Assembly: GCF_033115175.1 (NCBI RefSeq)
Contig: NC_084838.1
Span: 66,928,468-66,992,467 of the forward strand
Length of the DNA stretch: 64,000 bases
Source of the DNA: Lepus europaeus
Taxonomy: Eukaryota > Chordata > Mammalia > Lagomorpha > Leporidae
Reading direction: 5' to 3'
This document shows positions 10,093 through 21,842 of the stretch, in pieces. A program made the translations under genes and the position numbers. Each line of letters starts with the position of its first letter. The first letter of the stretch is position 1. Under the pieces are notes generated by a model. That model searched no databases, had not been told where the DNA came from, and saw only the letters and a list, made by a program, of their open reading frames with translations.

Positions 10093-10915
10093 CTCTTCTT
10101 TTTCCTTTTTTCAAATATCTCCTCTAGCCTTTCCTCTCTTTCCCCCTTAATTGGTTGTTTTCTTAAAGTACAAAGATATATAGAGGGAAAGAAATAAAGC
10201 ATAAAGAGTGTTTGGCTGTACATGACATATAGTTATCATTCAAGAAATTTTATAGATAATTTAATATTTATATGCACCTACATTTGTTGCATACAATATT
10301 AGACTTGGTTGCTTAGCACATTTTCTTCGTATGAGAAAGTTATTGAATAGTAAAGTTACAACCAGAAGTTGGGAACTTGAAAAACATCAAACAGGAGCAA
10401 GCCAGTTTAGTAGAAAATCATAATGGCTAGAATTATCAACCTAACAGCAATCAGGGTACCCATTCAGGCCTATTCCATCTATTGCATCCAACAGACACAG
10501 TGCCTGGGGCCAAGATCTTCTCAAGGTCGTATTGAAATGATTAGTTTCATAAAAATATTATTTGCTACAAATACAAAACAAGATTGAAAAATAAAACTCT
10601 TACTTGTTTATTGTACATATCTACAAGAAGAAACATCATCTCACCATCACTTACTATTGTATAGTGTTATTGTTAAAACAATTTGCAAACCTCCCCATGG
10701 AAAAAAAATGATGATTTCTGAAGACTTAAAGTTAATGGTAAATTAAATGAGTGACGTATAGCCACATATTTTTCAGAGCAAGATTATTAATGAATTTCTT
10801 TTAAGTATTTACCCCTAATGTACATATTAGAAAGTGGGTGTATTTAAATATACTTGATACGATGGAAGTGCAGGACCTAGGAAGTTTGAAAACAGCTATG
10901 CATTCATACTCATTA
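10093..10915. other. Single-copy sequence, nothing recognised
   Basis: AT-rich with no repeat family or coding signal that I can support. A short run of adenines at about 10700 is the only low-complexity feature. Confidence 0.5.
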
Positions 10916-11160
10916 TAGGAATATTTCTGCTGCTGAACTCTTACTTCGTGACTGGTTAATGCTATGAATATAATGTAAGCTGAAAATAAATCTTTGTAAA
11001 AATTAAGAATGGGAATAGGAGCAGGCGGAAGAAGGGTGGGAGCATGGGCATGAGGGAGGGTAGCGCTGGCAGTATTTACATTTCTAAATCTTATCTATAA
11101 AATACATGAAACGTGTATACCTTAAATAAAATTTTAAAAACCCTTAAAAATAAATAAAAA
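10916..11160 (+). mobile_element. Older lagomorph L1, 3' end
   Basis: Contains a purine-rich block (10999-11060, 'gaataggagcaggcggaaga' type), then 'aaaatacatgaaacgtgtat' and 'ccttaaataaaattt' before an A-rich tail. The same ending occurs inverted at 32324-32510. It differs from the young rabbit L1 tail at 39 kb, so it is an older or separate L1 lineage. Confidence 0.6.
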
Positions 11161-12239
11161 GAAAAAAGAATCTTTCTACTGCCACAGAAAGCAGAATTCT
11201 AGAATCAACTGGATAGGAATCTCTTTATGTATAGTTAAGGAAACATGCTGATCTTATAATTTTCTTGAAGAAGAGTTCATTTCCTTGCATGATTGGTGGG
11301 TAACTACTGATGCTTGAATGCTGCATTGTTTTTCTTTCCAAAAGCCAACCCCCTACCACCCATCTTTCCGTAGTCCATGAAGTGCTTAAGGTTGGATAGT
11401 TGCCAAATAGATAGATGGTTTCTTTATCCCAGCAAATACTGTTAATTGGTTTATAGATTGAAGCTCCTACACATCTTAGCATTCTGTAAAGTCCCCTCAC
11501 TATTAACAGAGACTACATTAGCATAACAATAACAGGCTACATCAAACTGCCCAGGAAAGAAATTGTCAGTTTACTTTCAGAGGCAGATTGCTGTGTAAAA
11601 AGTCTCCATAGGCAGACTTTCTGCTGGATATACAGGCAAACTGTTGGGCAGTCTGGCTCACTGAAAAGCAATTCATGGCTAACCAAGATTGTTACTTTTA
11701 AAAGCAGTGATCAGAATGGGACTTTTGTTGCCTTTGGCTTATTTAATGCTCTCAACATATGTGGTCTGCTCTTGTGCCCCTAAATCTCCCTAAGAAACAA
11801 TTCCTTACAGGTTCCCAGTGCTCTGGAGTCAGACCCACCCACCACTCATCACCAAGGGATCTGGGGCCCTGGGGATTACCAATTCCCACTCGAAGATCAG
11901 AAGATGATTGAGCCAGGGTTATCCTAGCACTGACAAACATGGCGTGAAAGAGGCTTGTAAATAAGAGGAGAGTATGGCTGAAAATCCTGGAAGACAGGCC
12001 TAATGAGAAGGGAAAGTAGGCCACGAGTCAAAGTTAAGAAACACAAAAGGAACCTGTCTAATTATAGGCAAGGAAGGAAGAGGAAACAATAGAGTTCTCA
12101 CAGTGGATTTGAAATAGCTGGTAGGTTTATTAGACACCTTCAGACACCACAATGCTGCCTGAATTGCCATGAAACATATTGACAGTCACTCCGACCCCGC
12201 CCTGCTTCTCCAGACACAGAGGTTTAGTGGCTGATCGTT
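11161..12239. other. Single-copy sequence, nothing recognised
   Basis: Unassigned. Minus-strand open frames of about 90 aa at 11225-11500 and 11752-12024 have no recognisable domain and no surrounding gene structure. Confidence 0.5.
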
Positions 12240-12400
12240 AGCATGGATTTTTGTGTCTGAGATACTTGTCTCAGGTATGAATTATCTGTAAAATGGAGCA
12301 GTAGTACTTTTTACATGACGCTTGTAGGACAGTGGCTATGAAGCACTGCTAAAGTGTCCTGGGCATATAAAGTACTCAGTAAATGATGGGTGGGTTAAAA
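12240..12400 (+). mobile_element. MIR SINE fragment
   Basis: The MIR core and 3' part are seen as 'ttatctgtaaaatggagcagtagtac' and 'aaagtgtcctgggcatataaagtactcagtaaatg', the diverged form of the MIR 'cctggcacatagtaagtgctcaataaatg' ending. Confidence 0.65.
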
Positions 12401-12559
12401 TCAGCAAATCAAGATACAGCAAACATAAATGTACTTATAAAAGAAACAAAAGCAGGATTTTTACTGTTCTCCAAATTCAATAGCCATTTCTTCTATTTTA
12501 TTGTGGAGAAAAAGGTTTTGCTTATATAGGCGTTTTATACTTAAGTAACTTGGCAAATG

Positions 12560-12650
12560 CCTATTGTCAAGCTCCTACTGTGTGCAAGGCACTATTTTAG
12601 CCTACCCACAGTCTAAATCTCAGAATAGATCAAGGATATAAACCCCTTAC
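12560..12650 (-). mobile_element. Possible MIR fragment, inverted
   Basis: The phrase 'caagctcctactgtgtgcaaggcactattttagcc' matches the reverse complement of the MIR 3' part ('gagcacctactgtgtgccaggcactgt'). Only about 90 bp can be aligned by eye. Confidence 0.45.
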
Positions 12651-13311
12651 TTGAGGGGAATATTAGAAAGTGCACAGCTGCAGACATGGAAATTGATGCC
12701 CTACCAATCTGTGAACTTGATAGCAGTAAAATTCAACCATCCAGGCTTTTAGAATGCCTCGTCTAGCACCTACTCCAAGTGAGGCCTAATATATTCCTTG
12801 TGTCTTGGTGACTCATGGAAACCATGAGGCTAGTGATGAATCATATCAAGGAGGAAGGAAAATACCCACTTCTCCTACAATCTTCTCCTTCCAACCAAGT
12901 AAAACTCACTACCCATCTTTCAGCATGCAGTCCTTCTTTGAATACTAATTGCATTCATAAAATTATGTACTTTGGTGCTTCATTTGGTAGCAAATTATTT
13001 TTGTGATGAATATGCAGTTGTCCCATCATACACAATGGATTGTCAATCTCCTGAAAGTAGATCATACTTTATATTTATTTGGAATCCTTAGTAAGTAAAA
13101 GAACACTAAGAAAGATGAATAGGAAAAGTCAATAAAACTGACTGATGGAATCACACATGGCTACACTCACAACATCATGCATCTCTGCTTTATAACACAT
13201 TTTGTGCTTGGGTTTTATATTACTTTGTCTGATATTTGGCCAAGAGCTACTTCTCCAGCTGGTTTATAAGATCGTTGAGCACATGGGCCAGGTCCAATTT
13301 TGCTTATATTT
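12651..13311. other. Single-copy sequence, nothing recognised
   Basis: No family or coding signal that I can support. A 63-aa open frame at 12815-13006 lacks any motif. Confidence 0.5.
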
Positions 13312-13770
13312 GTAGTTCCTCCATTAAAATTCATTTCTACCAGGACCTCAGAATTCAATCTTATTTAGAAATAGGGTCTTTGCATTTGTGTTTAAGGTAA
13401 AGATTGAGATGAAATCATATTGAATAAGAGTGGGCCCTAAATACAATCAGAACAAGTTTTTAAGGAAGAAAAAGACACAGAAAAGAATGTGATATGAAGA
13501 TGGCAGAAGAGATAGGAGGAATGCATGAACAATCTATGAACATTGAGGAGACCCAGCTAACACCAGGGGCTGAGAGACAGACAGGAAGCAGTTTCTCTCT
13601 CATAGACTGCAGAAAGCAGGTCTCTTCGCGTTCCTGGGTGGAGAGACACAGCGGAACCTGTGTCCTATGTTGAATCTGTGTTGGACTTATGGGCTCCTGA
13701 TTTCTGCAAGAATAAATTTCTCTGTTGTAAGCCACCTACTTTGTGTTCATTTCTTATATGAGCCATTGAA
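13312..13770 (+). mobile_element. MLT1-type LTR (ERVL-MaLR)
   Basis: Successive MLT1 phrases are visible: 'ggacctcagaattcaatcttatttagaaatagggtctttgc', 'gtgggccctaaatacaat', 'gatatgaagatggcagaaga', and the end phrase 'tgcaagaataaatttctctgttgtaagccacctac'. The element is almost full length (about 450 bp). The AATAAA poly(A) signal is retained at about 13711. No internal MaLR sequence adjoins it, so it is solo. Confidence 0.8.
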
Positions 13771-13929
13771 AAGGAGTGCACCGTTGTATCCTTGTTATGT
13801 AGCAAATTTTTTGGCACATACCAAAAGTTCAAAAAATATGTGAGAAGAAGAAAGGTAACTCTGTTCTTCGTCTACATCTTTTTCGTATTTAGTACTTCCC
13901 TAATTTTAATTCTTGCAGGTTGCTTTTTC

Positions 13930-14060
13930 AAAATCATAGGGATTCTTATCGAAAATGCAGATTCGCAGGACCACCCCAAACACACTGAATCAAAATCTCA
14001 GTGGTTGAGAATAGGTTTATTTAATGCATTCTCATGCTGTGTCTTAGGGTCATGAAAATT
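13930..14060. mobile_element. Possible MER5-type hAT DNA transposon remnant
   Basis: 'gaaaatgcagattcgcaggaccaccccaaacacactgaatcaaaatctcag' resembles the core of MER5-like elements ('aaatgcagattcctaggcccca...ctgaatcagaatctctg'). Terminal repeats are not recognisable, so orientation and family are open. Confidence 0.4.
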
Positions 14061-15334
14061 TGTGAACTGTATTTTTTTTTATTATAATTCTTCAGGTTCT
14101 TTGAATGTTATCAAAGACATTTCTCTAGCCCATGTGGACAATGCACCTGATGGGAGGAAGCCTGGCTCCTTGCAGCAGGTGTGAGGCTGACCTCCTCATT
14201 AGCGCTGCTGGGAGCTTCTGAAGCAGAATGCTCCAGCTGTCAGTTCCTTTTTTCCTTGAGGATACACCTGGCTGCTTGACATGACCCCAAATCCTGTCTA
14301 GAGGTGAGGATTGCATTTCCATAGCAGTTTCCTCCAGAAAACATTCAAAGTCAGCATTAGATGTGAAACCCCTCCATTCTCCAAACAGAAATGTTCCCAC
14401 AGCATTACATAAAAAATTTGCAAATGTGAAAATTCCAATTTCTGCCATGTTTTGCCTCCTAAGAAAACATGCCTCTCAAAAGATAGGTGATAGTTTGTTA
14501 CAACAAAAATGTTTTGTGTTCCATATTCATTGCCCATTTATGACTTTCTCTTTCAATTTGCTGAATTCGCAAATCAAAACATAAATCAAGCTGCAAGCTC
14601 AAATTGGCATCTGCAAGTCAAGCTTGAGGTTTCTGCTGTGTATCTCCACCAAAGAACTCTTAGAGACCTGCAGTTGTCATTCACATGGGTGTGAACAGCT
14701 TTCCAGGCCCTGTGGCTACCCTTCCAGGCACCTTTCTCTGTGATTTTAATCCTGCTACACAAGACACCTTCTTTCTGCACACCTGAAAGAACAACACAGA
14801 ATTCAAAACAAGAATTGGAGAGGTTAGTTCAGCTCCATGACATTGCACTAAGTCTGGGAGGATTTGTGAGCTTGTCAGGAGGGATTTGTTGCAAAACCCA
14901 AGTGAATCATGGAGTGGAGGTGGATATTAAGTCAAAGAGGCAGAGGAGGATGAAAGGGAAGTGTCACGGAACATGTAGAAGCGCATTGAGGTAGCCAGGG
15001 TGTCTTGACTTCACATAATTAACTGTGTACAATACTAAACCTCTGGCTTTGAATCATAAAGTATGGTGTCAACTTCTTTTAAAAGAGAATCAGCCAGAGA
15101 GCACCAGAATTTGAAATGGATTTGAAGCAGTGTTTCCACAATAGCGCAACAGAGTTTTCCAACTCTTACTGTCCTTTTTTCCTGCAAATCAAACAACACC
15201 TGTTTTCTTATAGTAACAACCCCCTCCCCCATTCCAGTGGCTTACTATAAGAAAATTCTAGACTACTCTAACTCATACAGTATTCTTCCCTTGGTGCTTT
15301 AAGCTGGGCCAATTTGCTAATAGTGATTATAATG
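14061..15334. other. Single-copy sequence, nothing recognised
   Basis: Several overlapping open frames of 60-107 aa lie on both strands between 14125 and 15232. None has a domain, and their overlap on opposite strands argues for chance frames. No repeat family is recognised. Confidence 0.5.
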
Positions 15335-15570
15335 GTAATGACAATGATGACAACAGCAAACATTTATAGAGAGTTTACCACATTCCAGACACTGTGCTAG
15401 GTGCTTTGCAGCTTTTTTATGCTATTCAACTCTTATATCAACATTATGAGATAAGTGCTATTACAAGACTCTTTTTATAAATAAGAAAAATGTGGAACAT
15501 AATGTTTAAATTAGAAGTCTAAGATCATACCAGAATTAAGTTTGAGGGCAGGCTCATTTTCAGGTATTCT
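15335..15570 (-). mobile_element. MIR SINE, inverted, well preserved
   Basis: The plus strand reads 'accacattccagacactgtgctaggtgctttgcagc', 'attcaactcttatatcaacattatgagataagtgctattacaa', 'taagaaaaatgtggaacataatg' and 'tctaagatcatacc', the MIR reverse complement. It is the clearest MIR in the window. Confidence 0.8.
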
Positions 15571-17551
15571 AATTCCAGAGTTGGCCTCCTTTGAATTTCT
15601 TCAGCTATTTCATAAGTCAAAAAATGCTAATGCCCTACATGTATTCTCCTAAATACAAGTTTTATAGAATATTAACTGGCATTGCTTAAGAAGTGTATTT
15701 AAATCTTGTATTTAAGGGAGTTTATGAAACACTAAGTTAAAGCAGATTTTTAAAACCTCAGAACTTCTAGATGTCTTAGGATCTGCTTGTTCCTTTAAAA
15801 TATCCACTGTGAACTTGCTTTTATTCTCATTTTCTCGGGTTTTTTTCCCCTCTCATCTACTAATTTTATTTCTGTCCTATAAGAGGTAATAATCTCCATT
15901 CTCATGTTGATTTGAAATTCAGCATTCCTATTTGATTTTCTGTTTTGAAGGCCCCTTCTGTTTGGGGTGAAAATTCTCCAAGACAACCTCTGCATCACAG
16001 TGTCTAGGTCCCTTTGTTAGCCAGCCCCACCCATGGATGTACAGATAGATATCTAATACAATATGACTTTTTCCTAGTCTTTTTTCCAATTATTTTCTTT
16101 TATGTGTTCCAAGAAGTCTCACTCATTGCTGTTCTTTCCATGGTCCAATTGAGATCAGAGTTTCCAAGTTTTCATCACTTCCTGCTCCAATTCCATTTGA
16201 AACCCTCTAAAGCAAGTCAGCTAGTCTTTAATCAAGTATGTTTGTCCTCTCCTCACAAGTTATAGGTGTTTAAAATTTTGATGTAAATAGTAGGAATTTT
16301 AGGAATGAACTTTATATAATTTTATATACTTTTCCAGTACAAAAGACTAAACTTTCTTTAAGAAAGTCAATAGTCTTTTGAAAGACCAACGTTGCATACA
16401 GCGAATCAACGAGGGGCTTGGTGATAGTTCTGGAGGGAAATATAGCTTTTAAAAGTCTTGGATGTAGGACTCAGAAAGCCAAAAGCAATCTGATTGAAGA
16501 AAACCTTAGCAAATTCTGGGGGTTGGTACAACAGTTCACTTTTTTGTTTAAACTAGAGAAGGGAGTAGACATTATCAACTCTTTCTCCATAAAACTATTT
16601 TTATGTTATCCAGGTCATGTGTTGCTCCTTTTAGACCCCTGAGGTCCATTCTCGGGTTCCTTAAGTATAGAATGCTTGACTGTAAACTGGGTCTTAAATG
16701 AATGAGAACATTACTATCCCCCTGAAATAGTGAATTAAGGCCAGACTATATACCCTATACTGAAGGGGACTAAAAAAATCTTGTGCTATTTCCAATACAT
16801 TCCTGGCAATCAGTATGTTTCCACCCATAACCAGGCATATAAAAAAGTTATGTCAATGTTTGATGGTTATTTTATTCTTATGACAGCATTTGAAAAAATT
16901 AATCTAGTAAGTACATGACAATAGTGGTTCTTGTGATTCTGAGCCAAAAAACTAATCTGAAATATTAAAAAACAACCCTGCTTTCTTCCTTCCCATTGAA
17001 TTCTTATTTCTTAGAAACACTATCAAAAGAGAATATTTTGGGTTAAATGTAAATATCACAAGCTTTGCTAGTGTTGCAATTTGGAATAGCCACTTTCCTT
17101 CCATTGAAAATCACTGATTATTCATAGCTAGTTATAGAGAGCAAAATATATTTGTGATTGCATGGTTTTGATGGCCATCGTCATAATGCTACATACAAAG
17201 GCTGATTACCTTCCATTTTGTTAAAACTTATGTTGAAACTGGGTTAATAAGAGACTTCACAAGGATATTCTCCTTCTCATATGAAACTGTTCATAGAAAT
17301 GCAATGTAATAATTAACATTATTTTATTGTTAAAGAAAGAATTGGCCTATTGTGCAATTTTAGTCGTAGCTGGAAATATCTTACCAGTAACATATTTATT
17401 GATAAAAATGATGCTTTATATAAGGAAATGTTTGATTTCTTTGGAATAATGCTTGCTTTAGTGTGATGTGCATCCAACAATGTTGAACTACATTCAACTC
17501 AAGATTGACAGACTAAAGGTAGTTATTTTTTGGCTGTGTACTATAGATTTT
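15571..17551. other. Single-copy sequence with a bipartite hairpin
   Basis: No repeat family or gene recognised in nearly 2 kb. At 16341-16379 the arms AAAAGACT and AGTCTTTT enclose a second perfect pair ACTTTCT and AGAAAGT, giving a two-part stem-loop of 39 nt. Confidence 0.5.
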
Positions 17552-17564
17552 AAGAGTAGTGTTG

Positions 17565-17889
17565 TGGGGCTGGCGCTGTGGCACAGTGAGTTAATGCCCT
17601 GGCCTGAAGCTCCGGCATCCTATATGAGCGCTGGTTCAAGACTGCTCCTCTTCCAATCCAGCTCTCTGCTACGGCCTGGGAAAGCAGTAGAAGATGGCCC
17701 AAATCCTTGGGCCCCTGCACCTTCGTGGGAGACCCGGAGGAAGCTCCTGGCTTCTGGCTTCTGGCTTTGGATTGGTGCAGCTCTGGCCATTGCGGCCAGT
17801 TGGGGAGTGAACCAGCAGATGGAAGACCTCTCTGCCTCTCCTCTCTCTGTAACTCTGACTTTCAAATAAATAAATAAATCTTTAAAAAA
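17565..17889 (+). mobile_element. CSINE, full length
   Basis: Canonical C repeat with head GGGGCTGGCGCTGTGGCACA, Pol III box B-like 'ggttcaagactgc', body, CT-rich segment and (AAAT)n plus A tail. The duplication AAGAGTAGTGTTG (17552-17564) recurs as AAGAGTAGTATTG (17890-17902) with one change. The 133-aa and 125-aa open frames over it are repeat artefacts. Confidence 0.95.
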
Positions 17890-17902
17890 AAGAGTAGTAT
17901 TG

Positions 17903-18324
17903 TAAGGAACCTGAGTTATGTGGGCTAGCTTTTGGAAGATTATTAGCATCTCCATTAAATAATTTGACTTTTTATAAGCATTCAACAGGAAAAACAAAGA
18001 ATAAAGGGTAAGAAAATATCGGCATTAATGTTTCTTGATGGACAGAGAAGGAGGAGAGTAGACCAGGAAACTAAGGGGTGAAATTTTCATTTATAACCTT
18101 GAATTCATTAAATTTCTTTTTTCAATCAGGCCACAATCTCCCCATATATAAATGAAGGGATAACATTTGGTAGCTATGAAAATTCACCAGCTTTATGACA
18201 TTCATTACAGAAACAAGACCCCCAGAATGGAAAAAGTACAGAAATAGGAGAGAAAAAAAAGAAGATTTTCATTTGATAACACTTTATATTTCATAGATAA
18301 GATTATTCCAAACTATTACATCTT
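17903..18324. other. Single-copy spacer between two opposed CSINEs
   Basis: About 420 bp of AT-rich sequence without a recognised feature. It would be the loop of an RNA duplex between the flanking inverted C repeats. Confidence 0.5.
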
Positions 18325-18630
18325 CAAAAAAGATTATTTATTTGAAAAGAAGAGTGACAGAGAGAAGGGACACAGAGATCTTTCATCTGGTTCATTTCCT
18401 AGATGTCTGTAACACTGGGGATGGGCCAGGTATAAGCCAGGAGCCAGAACTCCATCCAGGCCTTTCAAGTGGGGCAGGAATCCACGCACTTGGGCTATCA
18501 TCTGTTGCCTTCTCAGGTGCACCATTAGAATGTTGGATCAGAAGCAGAGAAACCATGACTACAACCAGCATTCTGACAAGGAAAGTGGGCATCTCAAACT
18601 TAATCTGCTATGCCACAATGCCTGCCCCAG
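18325..18630 (-). mobile_element. CSINE, inverted, older copy
   Basis: It starts with the tail reverse complement 'aaaaaagattatttatttg' and ends with the head 'tatgccacaatgcctgcccc'. Divergence is high (for example 'gatgtctgtaacactggggatgggcc'). No duplication could be found. The overlapping 105-aa and 66-aa frames are artefacts. Confidence 0.9.
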
Positions 18631-19254
18631 AAGCTAATGACTTTGAAGAAAATCCTTAAACTACCTATTTGAGGGAAATGTTGTGAAGTAATTGAAATTT
18701 GGTAAAAGGAAGAATAATGCATTCATTTTGACAATGTTGCTTGTTTTGATCTGACTTGTGGAATTAGTATTGTTCTTGGAGGCCAATAAAATCTCTGGGC
18801 AGTTCCGAAAGTTGTGGGAATTATAACGAGATCAATATGATCTGTTAAATCTGCTTTTCTGTCCATGCTTATCTACAGACATCCATAGAGCAGAACTGCT
18901 AACTTGAAGACAGAAAGGTATGGCACTGGTCTTACTAGAGATCTCTTGTGTGTTTTGTTGTGGTGCATGTACCATCAACTCTTTAGTCCTACAATAGTAA
19001 ATCATGGTCCTATTGAATAATCTGTTGGAGCTGTGGCAAAGATGCCGTCTCACTACAAAAACCTACTACTTTAGGGTGTGTACTCAGTGATTTGGACTAT
19101 ATTCTCTATTCCTATTTCAAGTTTCTGAGGGCAGTGACCCAGAGCTTTGGAACCCATGTGATGGTTTTCTAAACCATGTGAGAAATAAAAGGTGGGAAAA
19201 GGGGGGATTTTTCTTGAATGACAAAGAATTAAGAATTTTAATTTATAAAGGTAT
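18631..19254. other. Single-copy sequence, nothing recognised
   Basis: About 620 bp without a recognised repeat or gene. The G run at 19200-19206 is the only low-complexity element. Confidence 0.5.
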
Positions 19255-20115
19255 ATAGTTTTTCAGAATCAAATGGTTTCTTAATGCCTTCATACATTTA
19301 AAAATATGTAAACCTGCCGGCGCTGCGGCTCAATAGGCTAATCCTCCGCCTTGTGGCGCCGGCACACCAGGTTCTAGTCCCAGTTGGGGCACAGGATTCT
19401 GTCCCGGTTGACCCTCTTCCAGGCCAGCTCTCTGCTGTGGCCAGGGAGTGCAGTGGAGGATGGCCCAGGTTCTTGGGCCCTGCACCCCATGGGAGACCAG
19501 GAGAAGCACCTGGCTCCTGCCATCGGAACAGCGTGGTGCGCCGGCTGCAGCACGCCTACCACGGCGACCATTGGAGGGTAAACCAACGGCAAAAAGGAAG
19601 ACCTTTCTCTCTATCTCTCTCTGCCTGTCAAAAAAAAATATGTAAACCTATTCACCCCATAATTCTAGGTGTATAAATTCTAAGGCAGCAACCTGAAATG
19701 TCAAATAAACTTTACATTTAGATGTCCATGGTATCATTATTTATATAGCAAAATGCTGGAAAGAGCATAACTACAGGTCAATGGATGTGTTAGGGATTGC
19801 ACATATTTGATGCAATATTGTACATAATTTCAAAATACAGGTTATAATATTAAACAGTGGAGAAAATATGTACAAAATGAAACTAGGTTAAAACAACTGA
19901 ATTGTAAGGTTGTACAAATAACATCATTACCAACATGTAAGGTAAACCTTGGCACAGAAAAGCAATAAAAACGTGCACCTTAATGTTGGCAGTGGCCATG
20001 TTTAGGAACTGAGATGGTGGAGGATTAGGTAGTAGAGACTATTGTTTTCTTCTAGTTTTCTGCATTTCCCACATATTCTGTAATAAGAAATTCTTTCCAA
20101 TTAAGTTGAAAAATA
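19255..20115 (+). mobile_element. Old L1M 3' region, split by a young CSINE
   Basis: After removing the CSINE, the text follows an old L1 end: 'attcaccccataattctaggtgtataaattctaaggcagc', 'tatcattatttatatagcaaaatgctggaaagagcataac', 'ggtcaatggatgtgttagg', then a 3' UTR-like 'gttttcttctagttttctgcatttcccacat'. The match is diverged and the upstream limit is approximate. It is not the rabbit-specific L1. Confidence 0.6.
19316..19634 (+). mobile_element. Young CSINE subfamily member, exact duplication
   Basis: It has the CpG-rich head GCCGGCGCTGCGGCTCAATA and the 'ccgccttgtggcgccggcacaccaggttctag' segment of the youngest C repeats. An exact 15-bp duplication AAAATATGTAAACCT is at 19301-19315 and 19635-19649. 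It sits in the old L1. Several 65-107 aa open frames over it, on both strands, are repeat artefacts. Confidence 0.96.
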
Positions 20116-21514
20116 CAAACATTCCATTTAGACTTTGATCTGACGCTTTTCAGTTCTCAGGTAGTGAAGGAAGCCAATTTTAAGCTCCAGCCCCTTTGCA
20201 CAGGTTCGCTTCCAGAGTCCAAATCCTCCCTAACATCCTTGATAAGCAGCTTAGCCCTGGAGCTGCCTCGGGGAGCTGTGATCCCACCCCCAGCCCCCGC
20301 TCAGCAGTGCCCGCCTCCCCTTCATCTCCATTAGCCTGCCTTCTCCCTGAGGCTGCGCTCTGCTCCCCAGAGCCTCAGCAGTGTCTTTCTTCTCTCCTTT
20401 CTTGATTTCCCTCCTGAATCTTCCTGGCATCCTCACTCCAAGGCCAGATGGCTGATTCTCTGAAGCATCAACACTTCCCCTCTGCTGACTTAGAACAGTT
20501 TAAAACCCATCACCCACACCTCCCTGGTAGCCAGGTTTCTACCAGAGCAGGCTGCCTGGTGGGATCTGGCAAGCCTGGGGAGGGTGGGAATGGAGAAATC
20601 ACCCAAAAGGAAATTAGCCACTCCATTAGTTTGGTTTTACTTCCTTCATTTGGAACACTTGGGAAATAAGGCGAGCGCTTAATGAGGAGCCATTACAGGG
20701 AAAGTTGGGTTATTTTTAAAGAGCCATCAGTTGTGTTCAGCCTCATTCAGCAATTCAATATTTGATAAGTAGATTTTTAGCTTTTTCCTCAAAAATTGAC
20801 TTTGCCATTGCTTATGTGAAAATAACCGGCAGATGAAAGATTTCACTGATGTTTATTTCACGTGGGTTTGGGCAGGATTGTAGTTGCTAATCTGTTCTGA
20901 CTACTAGAGAATCTGGAAAATGTGAAAAACATCTAGTCCTTCAAACTATTGGAGAAAATAAAGTATGCATCGCGCTGCTGGTTTGGTTTCCGAATATCCA
21001 TAAATAAACTGAACCTGCATTGGGCAAGTCCATAGGCAAGGAATGGGGAATGATAAATATGGATAAATTCACAAGGCAGGTGCTCAAGAAGGTTATTGCT
21101 GTGGAGACCTCCCCCCATGCCCACCCCCAAAGTAGGAACAGCAGCACAGAGATACTGGGAAAGGGCTAAGTATCATCAGAAAAGTGTGGTGAGAGTAGAT
21201 CATTCAGTGGTTCAACCACATGATCAGAGACACATGTCAGTTTGTCTCTCCTCTCTGCCATCCTCTCTGACATTCCCCCTTCGGCTGACCTCCCTGCGCA
21301 CTTCAAGATGGCTGGATGTTGAAGACAGTGTTCAAGGTGAAAACTGAAAAGGTCTCTACCCTGCCCCCCCCTTTTTTTTTCTTTGTAATTGGGCAGTTAT
21401 GCAGTTTGAGGAAATAAACTAGAACATATTACTGGAATATTGGAACTTGGTTTTCCCTCTTTTTTGGGATTGCTATGGGCATTTTACCTGAAATGCTTTC
21501 TTTCTGTTTTTTAA
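20116..21514. other. Low-repeat region with candidate regulatory block
   Basis: No mobile element is recognised across 1.4 kb, unusual here. The 20.2-20.6 kb part is GC-rich (C-rich on the plus strand). From 20600 to 20930 the sequence holds several ATTA/TAAT homeodomain-type cores ('aaattagcc', 'ccattagtt', 'cgcttaatgagg', 'ccattacag') and looks like a conserved non-coding element. Open frames are short and overlapping. Confidence 0.4.
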
Positions 21515-21842
21515 AAAAACAGATTTATTCTATTAATTTGAAAGCCAGAGTGACAGAGAGAGAGGAAGAGACAGAGATGTTCTATCTATTGGTTCACTCC
21601 CCTCGTGGCCACTATAGCAGGGGCTTGGCCAGGCAGAAGCCAGGAGTCTGGAAGTCCATCCTGGACTCCTATGTATGTGAAAGAAGCCCAGGCACTTGGG
21701 TAATTCTCTGCTGCCTTCCCAGGGACATTAGCAGGCATCTGGATTGGCGGTGGAACAGCTAGGACTGGAACTGGCCCTTTGTATATGGAATGCTGGTGTC
21801 ACAAGCAGCAGCTTAATCCGCTAATGCCACAGCACCTGCCCC
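21515..21842 (-). mobile_element. CSINE, inverted, older copy
   Basis: The tail reverse complement 'agatttattctattaatttgaaag' is at the left and the head 'gccacagcacctgcccc' at the right. Flanks GAAATGCTTTCT (before) and GGAATGTTTTCT (after) may be a decayed duplication. The 95-aa open frame inside is an artefact. Confidence 0.92.

Noticed and set aside
17468..17869. 133-aa plus-strand open frame
   Set aside because: Most of it is a full-length CSINE read in one frame.
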